A DNA stretch of 64,000 bases from Bettongia penicillata ogilbyi. Lineage: Eukaryota; Chordata; Mammalia; Diprotodontia; Potoroidae. The notes below the pieces were generated by a model. It worked only from the letters and a program-made list of their open reading frames with translations. It searched no databases and was not told the DNA's origin. Position numbers and translations under genes: made by a program. Where the stretch lies: positions 1,568,001 to 1,632,000 of the forward strand of contig JAJHZJ010000028.1 in the NCBI GenBank assembly GCA_023548195.1, given 5' to 3'. Of this stretch, positions 22,625 to 34,477 are shown piece after piece. How positions within the stretch are numbered: the first letter of the stretch is position 1; each line of letters starts with the position of its first letter.

Positions 22625-24545
22625 AAATAAGACATTATCCAACTTGATTTTTAAAAGACAAAATATACCCTTCTACAGCAACAACGTGTAATCTTTTTTG
22701 GAGTTCAGCCTTATTGTAATATTATGACTGAAGTTTAAAATATCCCAGGGATACTAGCCCCAAATAGATTGGGAAAGGAGAAGCAGAAACAACAGCTAGT
22801 GCAAGTAGGAGGTTCTTTCTTCCAGACATATCTGGATAACAAGACTGGACAGGCTCCATAGGATATGTTTTATGGAAATTTTAAGAAAGACATGAGTTGA
22901 GTCTGGCAAGTTAAAAAGAAAAGTAGTAATATAAACTGAAATTTGCAGTAACAAACTTGGTTACTTCTCATCTCTTTAGGAATCATTCCTCAACCTACTA
23001 GTGGTGTGGTTTTATTACAAAATTCTCATGGAATGCAATTCAGATCACTATTCAGTTTAGAAGAAAAGGAGAGTGGCAAGAAAAATGTCAGTTGTTAACA
23101 TATAACATTCCTTTAAAGTAATTAATATCTTGTACTCTGTTTCCTTTAATCAAATCCCACTTATAATGGGGGAACGTAGTGCAACTGTGTATTACACACA
23201 GTTCTGGGTGTGTGACGCACATAATTAGTGCAACAAAGAGAAGTCCTTGCCTCACAGAGGGAGGGCCATGAGACACCTACCTAGTAAAGAGAAAGAACCC
23301 AAAGGTGAAATGTACCTCTCTGTCTCTCCTATCACTCTTTGCTTTTTTACTTTTTTCTCTTTACTTTCCATTCTGTATTATAGGGTATGGTTCTCTAGGT
23401 AAAGAGATAGATTGGGGATTGAAAGCAATACATTTTTAAATGTTGAATTATTGATCTTACTGAACTCAGAGCTTTCAGTGACTGAGTAGTCATTGGACAT
23501 TCTAAAGTAGATCATTAGGTTTATTTCCTCAGTTTTGCTACCTAATTTGGATTACATGCTGTTCCCTGTGTACAATAATAGTACTGAGAGATATTTCTGT
23601 TGATTAAGGCAGCTTTGAGCAAATGTGTAATGGTGATTGTAATTCTGCCTAAAAGCCCATGGATCTGAGTTGACCAGTGCTTAGGCACCAGCACATCTTG
23701 CTTATTTATTGATTGGTGTATGTTTACGATGTTTTGAAAACCAAGTCCTTGATCTAGTAGAGCTAGATCTAGATTAACCTACTAGATCTAGTATGTTAAT
23801 GTACCTTATGTTTAGGCTGTGAATTGTACACCTTGAACCTGCATAAGAAGATTCCTCTGATAACAGACTAAGCCTGAACACAGAAATCATTTTTTGAAAT
23901 GTAATATCTCTAATTTTCTCTAAGTCTGCTAAAAAAATATCACATTTCACTACAAGATAAAGACTTGCCAAATATCCTTGGCAATACATAGCTCCATTTT
24001 TGAAATATGCAAGCAACCAAAAACATATGAAAACCGAATGTTCCCCAGGAAGAACTTAACAGAATTTATTTAAGGGTCAAAACCAACTCATTTGTGGGAG
24101 AGAAAAAAACAAATGTATCCAAATGCATAACCAAATGTATTTCCAGGCAAAAGCCATTTCTTTTAAATTTCATGGCAGAACAAACTGTACAGATCCCATT
24201 TCCACTCCACTCCACCCCACCTCACCTGCCCGCCTTGGAAATACAGTCAGTTTGGGATCTCAGAAAACAATGACATAACCTTAGTTGTAATGGTCCAAGT
24301 CTACAGTTTTTGCTCACAATTACGGACTCTCAGAGACATTCATGTACTCCACATCTATGTCTGGGAGGGGTGAGGGGGAGAAGAATCTCTCTTTCAATTG
24401 ATCTGCCCTTTGTCACTGTCACAGATATGTTTTCCTTGTTTTGACAGGTAGTTGTAATTCTATTAGCAGTCCATCGACTTCCCTGTGAAATCGATCTGTG
24501 TTGGGTTGGCTGGGTCTTCTTAACCTGGCTGATTTATTGCTTCTG
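22625..24545. other. Unassigned sequence with palindrome cluster
   Basis: No gene or classifiable repeat is seen. Notable content is the nested palindrome at 23751-23793 and a non-repetitive block at 24395-24545 next to a purine microsatellite. Minus-strand open frames of 62 and 80 codons (near 23088 and 23774) have no recognisable protein features. Confidence 0.4.
23751..23793. repeat. Nested palindromes
   Basis: 'gatctagtag' (23751-23760) is inversely repeated as 'ctactagatc' (23779-23788). Between them lies the palindrome 'ctagatctag' (23763-23772), and the right arm is itself within the 14-base palindrome 'tactagatctagta'. The whole could form a hairpin or a small cruciform. Confidence 0.8.
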
Positions 24546-24551
24546 CATGTT

Positions 24552-24815
24552 AGAGAGAGACAGAGACAGAGAGAGAGAGACAGAGAGACAGAGAGAGACA
24601 GAGAGAGAGACAGAGAGACAGAGAGAGAGACAGAGAGAGAGACTGAGAGAGACAGAGAGAGACAGAGAGGCAGAGACAGAGAGACAGAGAGATAGAAACT
24701 GAGACAGACAGAGACAGAGAGACAGAAAGACAGAGAGAGAGAAAGAGACAGAGACAGAGAGACAGACACAGAGACAGAGAGAGAGAGAAACAGAGAGAGA
24801 CAGAGAGAGATAGAA
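24552..24815. repeat. Purine microsatellite (GA)n/(GACA)n
   Basis: There are about 260 bases of interspersed 'gaga', 'gaca' and 'cagagaga' units with few interruptions. Ser/Leu- and Arg/Glu-repeat open frames on both strands come from this array and are not genes. Confidence 0.95.
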
Positions 24816-24819
24816 AGGA

Positions 24820-25595
24820 TGAGTTGAGAGGGGAGTGAAGGAGGGTTCGGGGAGAAGTACTTCTACCACCACTGTGAACAAAGTACCTAAACGATGTTTG
24901 AAAATGAATAATTTTTAGCCTCACTGTTGGTTGTCTCAGTGGTGGATGAGCTGTGACCTTTCGTTGGCTGCTTCACTGAGATGCCTGCTGATGCTGGCAG
25001 GTATAAATGATCGTCAATTTCCCTTATTAATTTACCTTGCTGTCTCATGTATAAACTAGGAGATCTTGTTCACCCTAAATGTCCTCGTAGTCAATCTACT
25101 GCATTTGCTTAATTTCACTCTTTTGCATAGTGTTTTCCAGTCACCTGAATGAGAAAAAAAATTGCAGAACAGATTCCCAGGCTCTGCTCTCTTGCATATT
25201 GAAAGTGGGGCACTAAAGCCAATTTACAGGAGACAGCATTTTACCAGAGGTCAGGGAAGGAGGTTATCACAATATTTTGCTTACAGAACAACAACAGGAA
25301 AAATGTAATGAACACCCTGGTCTCAAAGCACTGTCCCAAAACTTATAATGGAATCCAGCAATGCTAAATTAAAATAGCATATGTTTTTATTGTGTAACCT
25401 GATAATAAGAAAGCTTTTCTAGGAAGTGAAAAAGACAACTTTCACAATATGGCAATATAGTTTTTAATAATGAATTTCTAAATATTTCAGGCTTAACTTC
25501 ACATATAAAAGTGCATTTTATGCACAATATTAATGTCTCATGAATTCTATTTGTAACTTATAAACAAGTCTATCCTGAAGCAAAATTGTGAAATG
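24820..25595. other. Unassigned, non-repetitive-looking sequence
   Basis: From about 24920 to 25350 the DNA has balanced composition and no repeat signature, with motifs such as 'ggatgagctgtgaccttt', 'ctgatgctggcaggtataaa' and 'cttttgcatagtgttttcca'. It is a candidate conserved element or regulatory block. Nothing coding is supported. Confidence 0.35.
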
Positions 25596-25599
25596 GGTT

Positions 25600-26585
25600 A
25601 TCTTTAGTTTTTGATGTATTCCCATGACTCCTCTATCTATCTAGCCCTAGTCTCTCTCCTGACTCCAGGCTGAACTACCTATTGGAAATTTCTAACTACA
25701 TGTCCCATAGGGATCTTAAACACATGTCCAAAATATAACTCATTATTTTCTCTCCCCCCAAGAAAATAAAGCATTCCCCTTCTGAATGTCCCCATTTTTG
25801 TCAAGGGCACTATTGCCCTTCTGTCTTTCACATTTAAAACCTCAACTCTTCATCCTCATTCACCCCACACATCTAATAATCTCATCGTTTCTACCAAATC
25901 TCATTGTTTTCCACTCCACCTTTCTTACGTATGTCCCTTCTCCCCACCCACATAGCCACTATTCTCCTTCACGCCCTTATCACCTCTTCTACTGGCAATA
26001 GCCTCTTCCCCACTTCAATCCATCCTCAATACAAGCTGCCAGAGAGATTAAAACTAAAGCATAGGTCTAACCATATGACTCAATAAATTCAAATGGCTCC
26101 CTCTTACCTCTGGGATAAACTCCTCTGGTTGACATTTAAACTCCTTCACAACCAGGCCCTAGGATACTTTTTCTCCATTCTTATTATATACTACTTTTTT
26201 TCTTCTTCCTCGTAGTCCAGTAAAACTGGTCTTCCTACAATTGCTCACTCTATCTCCTGACTCTATACATTTTCACTGACTGTCCCTCACATCTAAAACA
26301 TACTTTTTTTCCCTCATTTCCCTCTAAAAATCCCTTCTTCAGGACTCAAGCACTATCTTTTACATGAGGCCTTTCCAGATCCCACTACCCTCTAGTTGAA
26401 AGATCTCTTCTCCCAAAATCACTGTACCCATTTTGTACACATTTTGTATATTCCTATATGTGTGTGCATTATTTCCTGGATTTGTTTCTGGACTTCAAAA
26501 CTGAGCTTCTACTGCTTTCTCATCCTGGAATTTTTCTCAGTACTTAGGGCTTTCCTCACCCCACTTTTCAGCTCCTTTCTGTGTG
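25600..26585 (+). repeat. L2 LINE 3' region
   Basis: A pyrimidine-rich + strand carries the L2 landmarks in order: 'gaacatttcta'-like leader, 'cctcttctactggcaatagc', 'ccatcctcaatacaagctgc', 'cagagagattaaaactaaag', 'atggctccctcttacctctg', 'ctccttcacaaccaggccct' and 'ggcctttccagatcccacta'. Open frames across it are decayed LINE sequence. Confidence 0.75.
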
Positions 26586-26589
26586 TTTT

Positions 26590-27030
26590 TCGCCCATTAG
26601 AATGGAGGATGTGGATGCATGGCACATAAACCAAAAAAGCTATTTCAGCACTTCCTTTAACAATGATTACAGGAACAACAGAATCTATCCATTGCCTTAA
26701 GTCTAAATGTTCAGTGTCTGAATTCTATGACTTATACCCCACATCAGAGATGTCATTTATAACTTAATTGTAAATTGCTAAAATTATCATTCCACTCCCC
26801 CCAAAATATGCCTAACTTCTAATTTTGTGCTTTCTGAGCATTTACAAATTTATTTACTCAAGGAAAAAAAAATAAGGAAACCATCCTCTAAAAAAAACAT
26901 TAATGTCAGTGGTGAGGCAGTTCCTGCTCATCTTGAAATGTTACCCTCATACTGGTCAGATTATGATATTGGTTGATAGCTATCTGAAGGTCTTTTGAAT
27001 GACAATCATCCATTTCCACAATTTTGCCTA
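26590..27030. other. Unassigned non-coding sequence
   Basis: No gene and no clear repeat is seen. A-rich runs occur near 26865 and 26890. Confidence 0.4.
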
Positions 27031-27034
27031 TAAT

Positions 27035-27205
27035 CAAAGATTAAGAGGCAGTCTGGTATAGTGACTAGAAGAGCCAGCCTTAGAATCAGGAAGACCTGAA
27101 TTCAAGTCCCTCCTTCATTGGGTATTAAATATAAGACTTTAGGCAATAATTTAACTTACAGGGTCTAGACAACTCTCTAAAGACTAGAAATAATAGAATA
27201 AGAGG
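27035..27205 (+). repeat. MIR-like SINE
   Basis: 'gaggcagtctggtatagtga', 'agaatcaggaagacctgaat' and 'tcaagtccctccttcattg' form a tRNA-like head. The core and tail are degraded. Confidence 0.6.
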
Positions 27206-27239
27206 TCATCTGAATTGGTGGAAGGAGTTTCCTCATTGG

Positions 27240-27510
27240 GTCAAGGACAGAGGGAATATTTAAGAATAATTTTTAAATTTTAAATAATAATATTAAATAA
27301 TTATATTTAATTGTATGCATTATATAATTGTATATAAAATATTAAATAATATTTAAGAATAAATATTAAAAAGTTTTTACAAACTTTAATTAGGGAACAA
27401 AATGGAACTTTGACAAACATATATATGTGTGTGTATGTGCATTATTTGTATGTGTGTGTATATATATATATAGGCAGATCCATATTATATACATATATAT
27501 ATTTCTTCTC
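27240..27510. repeat. AT-rich stretch with (TA)/(TG) runs
   Basis: 27250-27370 is nearly pure A/T with many 'ttaaat', 'aatatt' and 'ttatat' palindromes. 27415-27510 alternates TG and TA runs. A short reversed MIR tail ('agcactttaacgtttacaaa') follows at about 27590-27645. Confidence 0.7.
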
Positions 27511-28059
27511 TGAATTATATACTTCTTTCAACATAGGGTTGAGGAAAATGAACAGGAAGAGAAAGAGAAGGATGATAATAATAAGATTATCTAACATATA
27601 TAGAGCACTTTAACGTTTACAAAGCACTTCATTAATACTAATTAAATCTATTGAAGGAAATTCCAGTTACAAATAAATATCAAGATTCCCCCACATCCAA
27701 TTCCATGATTAGTCTTAACTGATTTTTAAATTGTTATAAACTGAATAAAAATGCATGGTGAGAAAGATATTTCATTCCAAGCTTCTAATAACATCACAAA
27801 TCACATAAATGACTGTGTTGCTTTCAGTAATAAAATTTCATGATAAAACTACACTTGAGTAAAGAATTTCCTTTCCCAGTTCCTGTCTACTTCCATACTC
27901 CAAAATAGGCATTTACACAGATGACATTCACTTCATCTAATCATACTATTGGTACTCAGGGCTTGCTAACTGTCAGAAATCATTCAAATATATTTCCAGT
28001 ACACTTACAAAACTATAAGAGGTAAACTTTAAACTAAACCCATTGAATGTGAGAATATT

Positions 28060-28985
28060 AACAAGCTACAGAAATTAGAATTTGCTGCAAATCAAAACAA
28101 TTTTGAGGTATCACATCACACCTATCGGATTGGCTAACATGGCAAAACAGGAAAACATAAAATGCTGGAGAAGATATGGGAAAATTGGAATACTAATGCA
28201 TTGCTGGTGGAGTTGTGAACTGATCCAACCATTCTGGAAAGTTATTTGAAATGATGCCCAAAGGGCTATAAAATGGTACATACCCTTTGACCCAGCAATA
28301 CCACTTCTAGGGCTGTATCCCAAAGAGATCACAAAAACAGGAAAAGGACTCACATGTACAAAAATATTTGTAGCAACTATTTTGTGGTGGCCAAGAATTG
28401 GAAATTGAGGGGATGTCCATCAAATGGAAAATGCCTGAACAAGTTGTGGTATATGAATATAATGGAATACTATTGTGCTATAAGAAATGATGGGCAAGTG
28501 GACTTCAGAACACCTGGAAAGACTTATGTGAACTGATGATGACTGAGATGAACAGAGCCAGGAGAGTATTGTGCACAGTAACAACCATATTGTGTGATGA
28601 CTGACTTTGATAGACTTAGCTCTTCTCAGCAATGCAAGGTTCTAAGACAACTCCAAAAGACTCATGATAGAAAATGCTGTCCACATCCAAAGAAAGATCT
28701 TTGGCATCTGAATGCAGATGGAAGCATACTCTTTGCTCTCCTTTTCTTTTGTTTTATTTCTTCTTTCTCATGATTCCTCCCATTAGTTATGATTCTTCTT
28801 TACATCATGAATAATGTGAAAATGTTTAGTATGAATGCATAAGTAGAACTTATATCATATTGCATGCCATGTTGGGGAGGGGGAAGGAAAAGAATTGGGA
28901 AAAAATTTGAAACTCAAAATCTTATGGAAGCAAATGTTGAAAATTAAAAATAAATTAATTTTTAAAAAAATAAAAAATAAATCAG
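28060..28985 (+). repeat. L1 LINE 3' end
   Basis: It runs from the last ORF2 segment through the 3'UTR to an A-rich tail: 'ttgaggtatcacatcacacc', 'gttgtgaactgatccaacca', 'cctttgacccagcaatacca', 'ggaatactattgtgctataa', 'ggcatctgaatgcagatgga', 'cttatggaagcaaatgttga'. The block order matches the human L1 ORF2 C-terminal region. It is moderately diverged, younger than the L1 at 31-36 kb, and 5' truncated. Confidence 0.85.
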
Positions 28986-28994
28986 CATTTGCTC

Positions 28995-29205
28995 TATTCA
29001 ATTCAGTAAATATTGTCTATATTTAGAACCTATCATGTGCAAGGCACTATGCTAAGCCTTGGGGATACAATGCCAGAAACAGAGTCTGCACGCTGACAGA
29101 GCTTGCATTCTGCTAGGAGAAGGTAGAAAGAGGAAACTTGTACTCAGATACACAAATAGAAAGTAATTTCAGGAGGGAGAAAATACTAACTCCAGTAAGG
29201 CCAGA
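28995..29205 (-). repeat. L2-type tail, reverse strand
   Basis: 'cctatcatgtgcaaggcact', 'atgctaagccttggggatac' and 'cagagcttgcattctgctag' are the reversed L2 3' end. The body is barely represented. Confidence 0.65.
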
Positions 29206-29224
29206 AAATGCTTTGTAACAATAT

Positions 29225-29845
29225 ATGGCACCAAAACTGAGTGCCCTCCCACTTTGATTCCTTCATAGCTTAGCTGAAGAGACATCGTCTATATAAATCA
29301 TTTCCTGACACCACTATTCCCTCCAGGTGCTAGTTCCTTCCCCCAAAATTACCTTGTTTCTTTTTAATATGTTTTACATAGAGAAACAGCCATGACACAG
29401 TGGAAGCACGGACCAAAATTTCTCCTATGTGGGTCCCAGGTAGGCAATCAGATTAGGATCTTCTGCTTTATGGTTTTGCTTTTTCCAAGAAGTATAATGC
29501 CATCCATAGATAGGCCTGCCCATTGAGGGAAGCTTAATTAGCGGAGTTGTTTTGTAGGAGGGTCCCAAGTACCTTTTGTTTTTTCTATTGAGGCAGTGGG
29601 TCAGAGGGTCATGCCCTCTGGCTCTGAAAAGTGTATAAATACTCTGAGAATGAGGTTTTACTTTGGCACTCAGTTTTTGGAAGAAGGTCTCATGTTTATA
29701 TATGCAAATGTCTCTACTGATAGATTGTAAATTCCTTAATCATGCCACTTAGTGTGTGTGTGTCTGTGTGTATGTGTGTGTCTGCTCAGCACCTGGAACT
29801 GTAATTGGCAGAGCGTAATGAATGTTTGCTGATTGACTGAAAGAA
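29225..29845 (+). repeat. L2 LINE 3' end split by a ~310-bp unknown insert
   Basis: The left part 'cccccaaaattaccttgttt' and the right part 'gatagattgtaaattcctta' ... 'gtaatgaatgtttgctgatt' are consecutive in L2. They are separated by about 29381-29692. A (GT)-rich run at about 29751-29780 replaces part of the L2 tail. Confidence 0.65.
29381..29692. repeat. Unidentified insert inside L2, possibly LTR-like
   Basis: The segment interrupts an L2 and so is a younger arrival. It contains a TATA-like 'agtgtataaatactctgaga' near 29628 and 'ggtcagagggtcatgccctc', with no A-rich end or tRNA-like head. Those points allow a solo LTR or an unlisted SINE. I see no clear target duplication, so its identity is open. 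Confidence 0.35.
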
Positions 29846-29849
29846 GATA

Positions 29850-31235
29850 AAGATTGAAGGTGAGAAATGAGTGGAAAGAAACTGGGTGGTGGAATGACAC
29901 AGTAGCAGAGATATTATAAAGACTTATTGAGGCAGACTGTGACATTCTCTTACCTGAACTTACTTCAAAAAATGATCTGCTTGAATGGGGTCCTTGTTGA
30001 GTTGAGAGATAGAAGAATGGGGAAGAAGAGATAAGCACAGTGTTATGTTTATAATAGAATAGTACTAATTAATTAATTGCCTATGAAATGGTTGACTATG
30101 AGATCTTGTGATTCTATAAATTCTACACAATAACGTAGTGGGTAAAGATTAGACCAAGCATACCAGTATTATGAATTCTAATTTCCTTCCTGCCTTAGAT
30201 ACTATTTAATTCTTTTCTATTTCTTACTTTATTTCTTCATCAATAAAAAGGCAATCCTTTGTCCTATATCACTCCATGAAGGTGAAGAGTAACTGATTTC
30301 CTGAGTAAGAGCTAGGCTATATTTGACCTAAAGCAATCACATCTCAGCCCTGAGAGAATTCACTGCTTTCAATTTTAAATGGATGAAATTAAATTACATT
30401 AATTTAAATGGATAAAATTTGAATTTAAATGGATAAAAACAAAGGGTTAACCTATAAACAAGGACTAAAGGGACAGAAGAGACAGAAGTCAATTAAAAGA
30501 GAGAGCTAAGACTCCCCTGAACTGACCCAGGACCATCACTCTCACATCACTCACCTTTCACACTGTGAGCCACCTAGGCTATAGAAGTGACAGATTGTTG
30601 CTGTAACTTTTCCATTCCATGATAGAATTTTTCTCCCATTCTCTGAGGTCCACCAGATCAAATCCCGCTACCGTCTAGTTCTCACTTGCCAGCTTCCTAT
30701 AAAGGGTAGCATATGAATTTCGATTCTCCTAATTAATCTTGTCCTGGGCCCAAGAGACTTTGGTTTGGAATCCTAATCACAGCCTGTCTAGCACTGATCC
30801 TGTCACACATTGCCAATCATACAAACTTGGGGCCTTTTTCAAAGTACTCTGAACAAAATTAACTTTTCCCCTTATGTACAAAATAACAAAACTACTCAGA
30901 GATACCATATAAACAAGATTCCCAACACCCATAATTATGCGAACAAGTAGTATTTAAATGTGTTAATGTTTACAATTGACTTTACATTATCACAATAATA
31001 ATTGATCCCATTTTATAGTACTTCAAGGCTTATGAAGTTACTTATGTGAACGTTCATGAGAGCCTTAAAACAATCCTGTAAAACATATCCTACCACTAAT
31101 AATTTTAGCCTTAACCCTAGCGGAGGCTGAGACTACATGAGTTAGAGACCTTTTGCCCATCCCCATTACTTAGCTATTCTCATAGTTTGACATGGGCTCT
31201 TTGCTCTGTTTTTCAGAATTTCAATCTCATTCACC
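29850..31235. other. Mostly unassigned sequence
   Basis: A short imperfect tandem array of 'tttaaatggataaaa' units lies at about 30372-30440. A reversed MIR fragment at about 30985-31135 reads 'cccattttatagtacttcaa' and 'gagagccttaaaacaatcct'. The interval 30450-30900 has LTR-like composition but no terminal motif that I can support. No gene is seen. Confidence 0.45.
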
Positions 31236-31842
31236 TTAGACCCAGGAGAAACAATTCTATTTAGATAATCCTAGAGAATAAATTTTAAAAAATAGTTGAA
31301 ATAATTAATAACTTCAGCAGTTGTAGAATATAAAATAAACCCACATAAATCATCAGCATTTCTATATTTAACCAACAAAGTACAAAAGGAAGAGCTAGAA
31401 AGAGAAATTACATTTAAAATAACTGTAGACTATATAAAACAGTTGCAAGTCTACCTGCCAAGACAAACTCAGGAAGTAAATGAACACAATTACAAAATGC
31501 TTTTCAGACAAATAAAGTCAGATCTAAACAATTGGAGAAATATTAATAGTTCATGGGTAGGCTGAGCCAATAATCAAAATGACAATTCTACCTAAATTAA
31601 TTTACTTATTCAGTGCCATACCAATCAAACTACCAAAAATGTTTTATAGTGCTAGGAAAAAAATAACAAAATGCATCCGAAAGAATAAAAGGTAAAATAT
31701 ATCTAGAATCAGTGAAAAAAAAATGTTAAGGAAGGTACCCTAGCAGTACCAGAACACAAACTGTATTGCAATGTGGTAGTCATCAAAAACAATCTGGTAC
31801 TGGCTAAGAAACAGAGTGATGGACCAGTGGAATAGATTAGGT

Positions 31843-32168
31843 TTGTGTGTGTGTGTGTGTGTTCCTCCTTCATTGCTGAAGAAGACCATGCCATCAGAGA
31901 AATCATGACATGACTTGCACTTGACTTTGTTTTGAGTGAGGGAGGGCTGTGCAGGTCACCAGCCTCATTTCTCCTCCAGAACCATCTGAATCCAGTGACC
32001 TGATATTCCTCAGGATGACTGGAGATGACCCAGGATGAGGCAATTGGGGTTAAGTGACTTGCCCAAGGTCACATAGCTAGTGAGTGTCAAGTGTCTGAGG
32101 TGAGATTTGAACTTAGGTCCTCCTGACTCCTGCACTGGCACCCTATACACTCTACCACCTAGCTGCCC
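31843..32168 (-). mobile_element. Composite SINE: tRNA-like head plus LINE-derived tail
   Basis: Read on the minus strand it has a head ('gcagctaggtggtagagtgt', 'gttcaaatctcacctcagac', 'gaccttgggcaagtcactta'). A tail follows that is shared with the LINE-like repeat at 17100-17290, ending in a CA run (GT on the + strand, 31844-31862). The flanks both carry 'taggt' (31838-31842 and 32169-32173), a short target duplication. It interrupts L1 ORF2 between consecutive blocks, so it is younger than that L1. Confidence 0.8.
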
Positions 32169-33204
32169 TAGGTACACAATACACAATAGTAAATGACCAT
32201 AGTAATATAGTGTTTAGTAAACACAAAGACGCAAGGATTTAGGACAAGAACTCACTATTTGACAAAAATTGCTAAGAAAACTGGAAAACAGTTATGCAGA
32301 AACTAGGTATGGACCAACATCTCATACTGTAAACCAAGATAAGGTCAAAATGGGTACATTATTTATTTATTTATTTTGGGGTTTTAAATTTATTTATTTA
32401 AGTTTTCAACATTCATTTCCAAAAATCTTGGGTTCCAAATTTTCTCCCCATTTCTCCCCTCACCCACCCCAAAACAACAAGCATTCTAATTACCCCTATC
32501 ACCAATCTGCCCTCCCTGCTAACATCCCTCCCTTCCCTTGTTCCCATCTTCTCTTTTGTCCTGTAGAGCAAGATAAATTTCTATACCTCATTACCTATAT
32601 TTCTTATTTCCTAGTTGCAAGAACAACATTCAACAGTTGTTCCTAAAACTTTGAGTTCCAACTTCTCCCCATCCCTCCCTCCCCACCCACTCCCTTTGGG
32701 AAGGCAAGTAATCCTATATAGGCCATATCTCTGTAGTTTTGCAAATGACTTCCATAATAGTCGTGTTGTGTAAAATTAACTATATTTCCCTCCATCTTAT
32801 CCTGCCCCCCATTGCTTCTATTCTCTCTTTTGATCCTATCCCTCCCCAAGAGTGTTGACTTTTAATTGCTCCCTTCTCCCACTGCCCTCCCTTTCATTAT
32901 CCCCCCCACCCTATTTATCCCTTTCTCCCCCACTTTTCTGTATTGTAAGACAGGTTTTCATACCAAAATGAGTGTGCATTTTATTCCTTCCTTTAGTCAA
33001 ATGTGATGAGAGTAAGCTTCAATTTTTCCCTCTCACCTCCCCCCTTTTTCCCTCCACTGAAAAGTCTTTTACTTGCCTCTTTTATGAGAGATAATTTGCC
33101 CCATTCCATTTCTCCCTTTCTCTTCCCAATATATTTCTCTATCACCACTTAATCTTATTATTTTAAGATGTAATTCCATTCTAATCAATTCACCCTGTGC
33201 TCTC

Positions 33205-33252
33205 TGTCTCTCTCTCTATGTGTGTGTGTGTGTGTGTATGCATGTGTGTAAT
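33205..33252. repeat. (CT)n/(GT)n microsatellite inside the HAL1-like 3'UTR
   Basis: 'tctctctctctatgtgtgtg' and following GT units lie within the 3'UTR of the element. They are short and polymorphism-prone. Confidence 0.85.
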
Positions 33253-33383
33253 CCCACCAACTACCTAGATACTGAAAAAAGTTACAAATATTGTCTTTCC
33301 CTGTAGGAATATAAATAGTTCAACTTTAGTAAGTCCCTTATGACTTCTCTTTACTGTTTGCCTTTTCCTGCTTCTCTTGATGC

Positions 33384-34477
33384 TTATGTTTGAAAGTCAA
33401 GTTTTTTTTTCAGCCCTGGTCTCTTCATCAAGAATGCTTGAAAGTCCTCTATTTCAATGAAAGAGCCTTTTTTCCCCTGAAGTATTATACTTAGTTTTGC
33501 TGGGTAGGTGATTCTTGGTTTTAGTCCTAGTTCCTTTGTCTTCTGGAATATCATATGCCAAGCCCTTTGATCCCTTAATGTAGAAGCTGCTAGATCTTGT
33601 GTTATGCTGATTGTTTTCCCACAATACATGAATTGTTTTTTTCTAGCTGCTTGCAATATTTTCTCCTTGACCTGGGAATTCGGAAATTGGCCACAATGTT
33701 CCTAGGATTTTCTCTTTTTGGATCTCTTTCAGGAGGGGATCAGTGGATTCTTTCAATATTTATTTTGTCCCCTTGTTCTAGAACATAAGGGCAGTTTTCC
33801 TTGATAATTTCATGAAAGATGATGTCGAGGCTCTTTTTTTGATCATGGCTTTCAGGTAGTCCCATAATTTTAAAATTGTCTTTCCTGGATCTATTTTCCA
33901 GGTCAGTTCTTTTTCCATTGACATATTTCACATTATCTTCCATTTTTTCATTCGTTTAGTTTTGTTTTGTGATTTCTTGGTTTCTCAGAAAGTCATTAGC
34001 CTCCATCTGTTTCATTCTAATTTTGAAAGAACTATTTTCTTCAGTGAGCTTTTGAACCTCCTTTTCCATTTGACTAATTCTGCTTTTTAAAGCATTCTTG
34101 GCCTCATTGGCTTTTTGGACCTCTTTTGCCAATTGAGTGAGCCTATTTTTCAAGGTGTTATTTTCTTCAGCATTTTTTTGGGTCTCCTTTAGCAAGGTCG
34201 TTGACCCGCTTTTCATGCTTTTCTTGTGTCTCTTACATTTCTCTTCCCAATTTTTCCTCCACCTGTCTAACTTGATTTTCAAAATCCTTTTTGAGCTCTT
34301 CCATGGCCTGAGACCATTGAATATTTATTTTGGATGTTTGGGATGTAGAAGCCTTGACTTTTATGTCTTTCCCTGATAGTAAGCATTGTTCTTCCTCATC
34401 CAAAAGGATGGGAGAAGATATCTGTTCACCAAGAAAGTAACCTTCTATAGTCTTATTCTTTTTCCTTTTTTGGGCAT
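33384..34477 (-). pseudogene. L1/HAL1 ORF1p (RNA-binding chaperone), frameshifted
   Basis: ORF1p coats L1 RNA as a coiled-coil trimer. From the start codon (MPKKGK..., at 34477 on the minus strand) there is an early stop after about 10 codons. A long heptad-rich coiled coil follows, read in one frame from 34282 to 33956 ('LTEENSSFKIRMKQMEAND' end). Then comes the RRM-like core in another frame at 33943-33740 ('NFKIMGLPESHDQKKSLDI'). The C-terminal domain is at 33656-33384 ('ITQDLAASTLRDQRAWHMI'), ending at a stop. Domain order and total length (~364 codons) match an intact ORF1p. At least two frame changes and the early stop make it a pseudogene. Confidence 0.85.

Noticed and set aside
24419..24924. 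Four overlapping open frames of 65-124 codons on both strands
   Set aside because: They are translations of the GA/GACA microsatellite in different frames, which avoid stops because of composition.
29628..29650. TATA-like box as a gene promoter
   Set aside because: No transcript structure or ORF follows. It lies in an insert within an L2 and is more likely part of an old LTR-like element or chance.
32269..32646. 125-codon + strand open frame
   Set aside because: It crosses the junction between the old L1 and the reversed HAL1-like 3'UTR, so it cannot be an ancestral gene.
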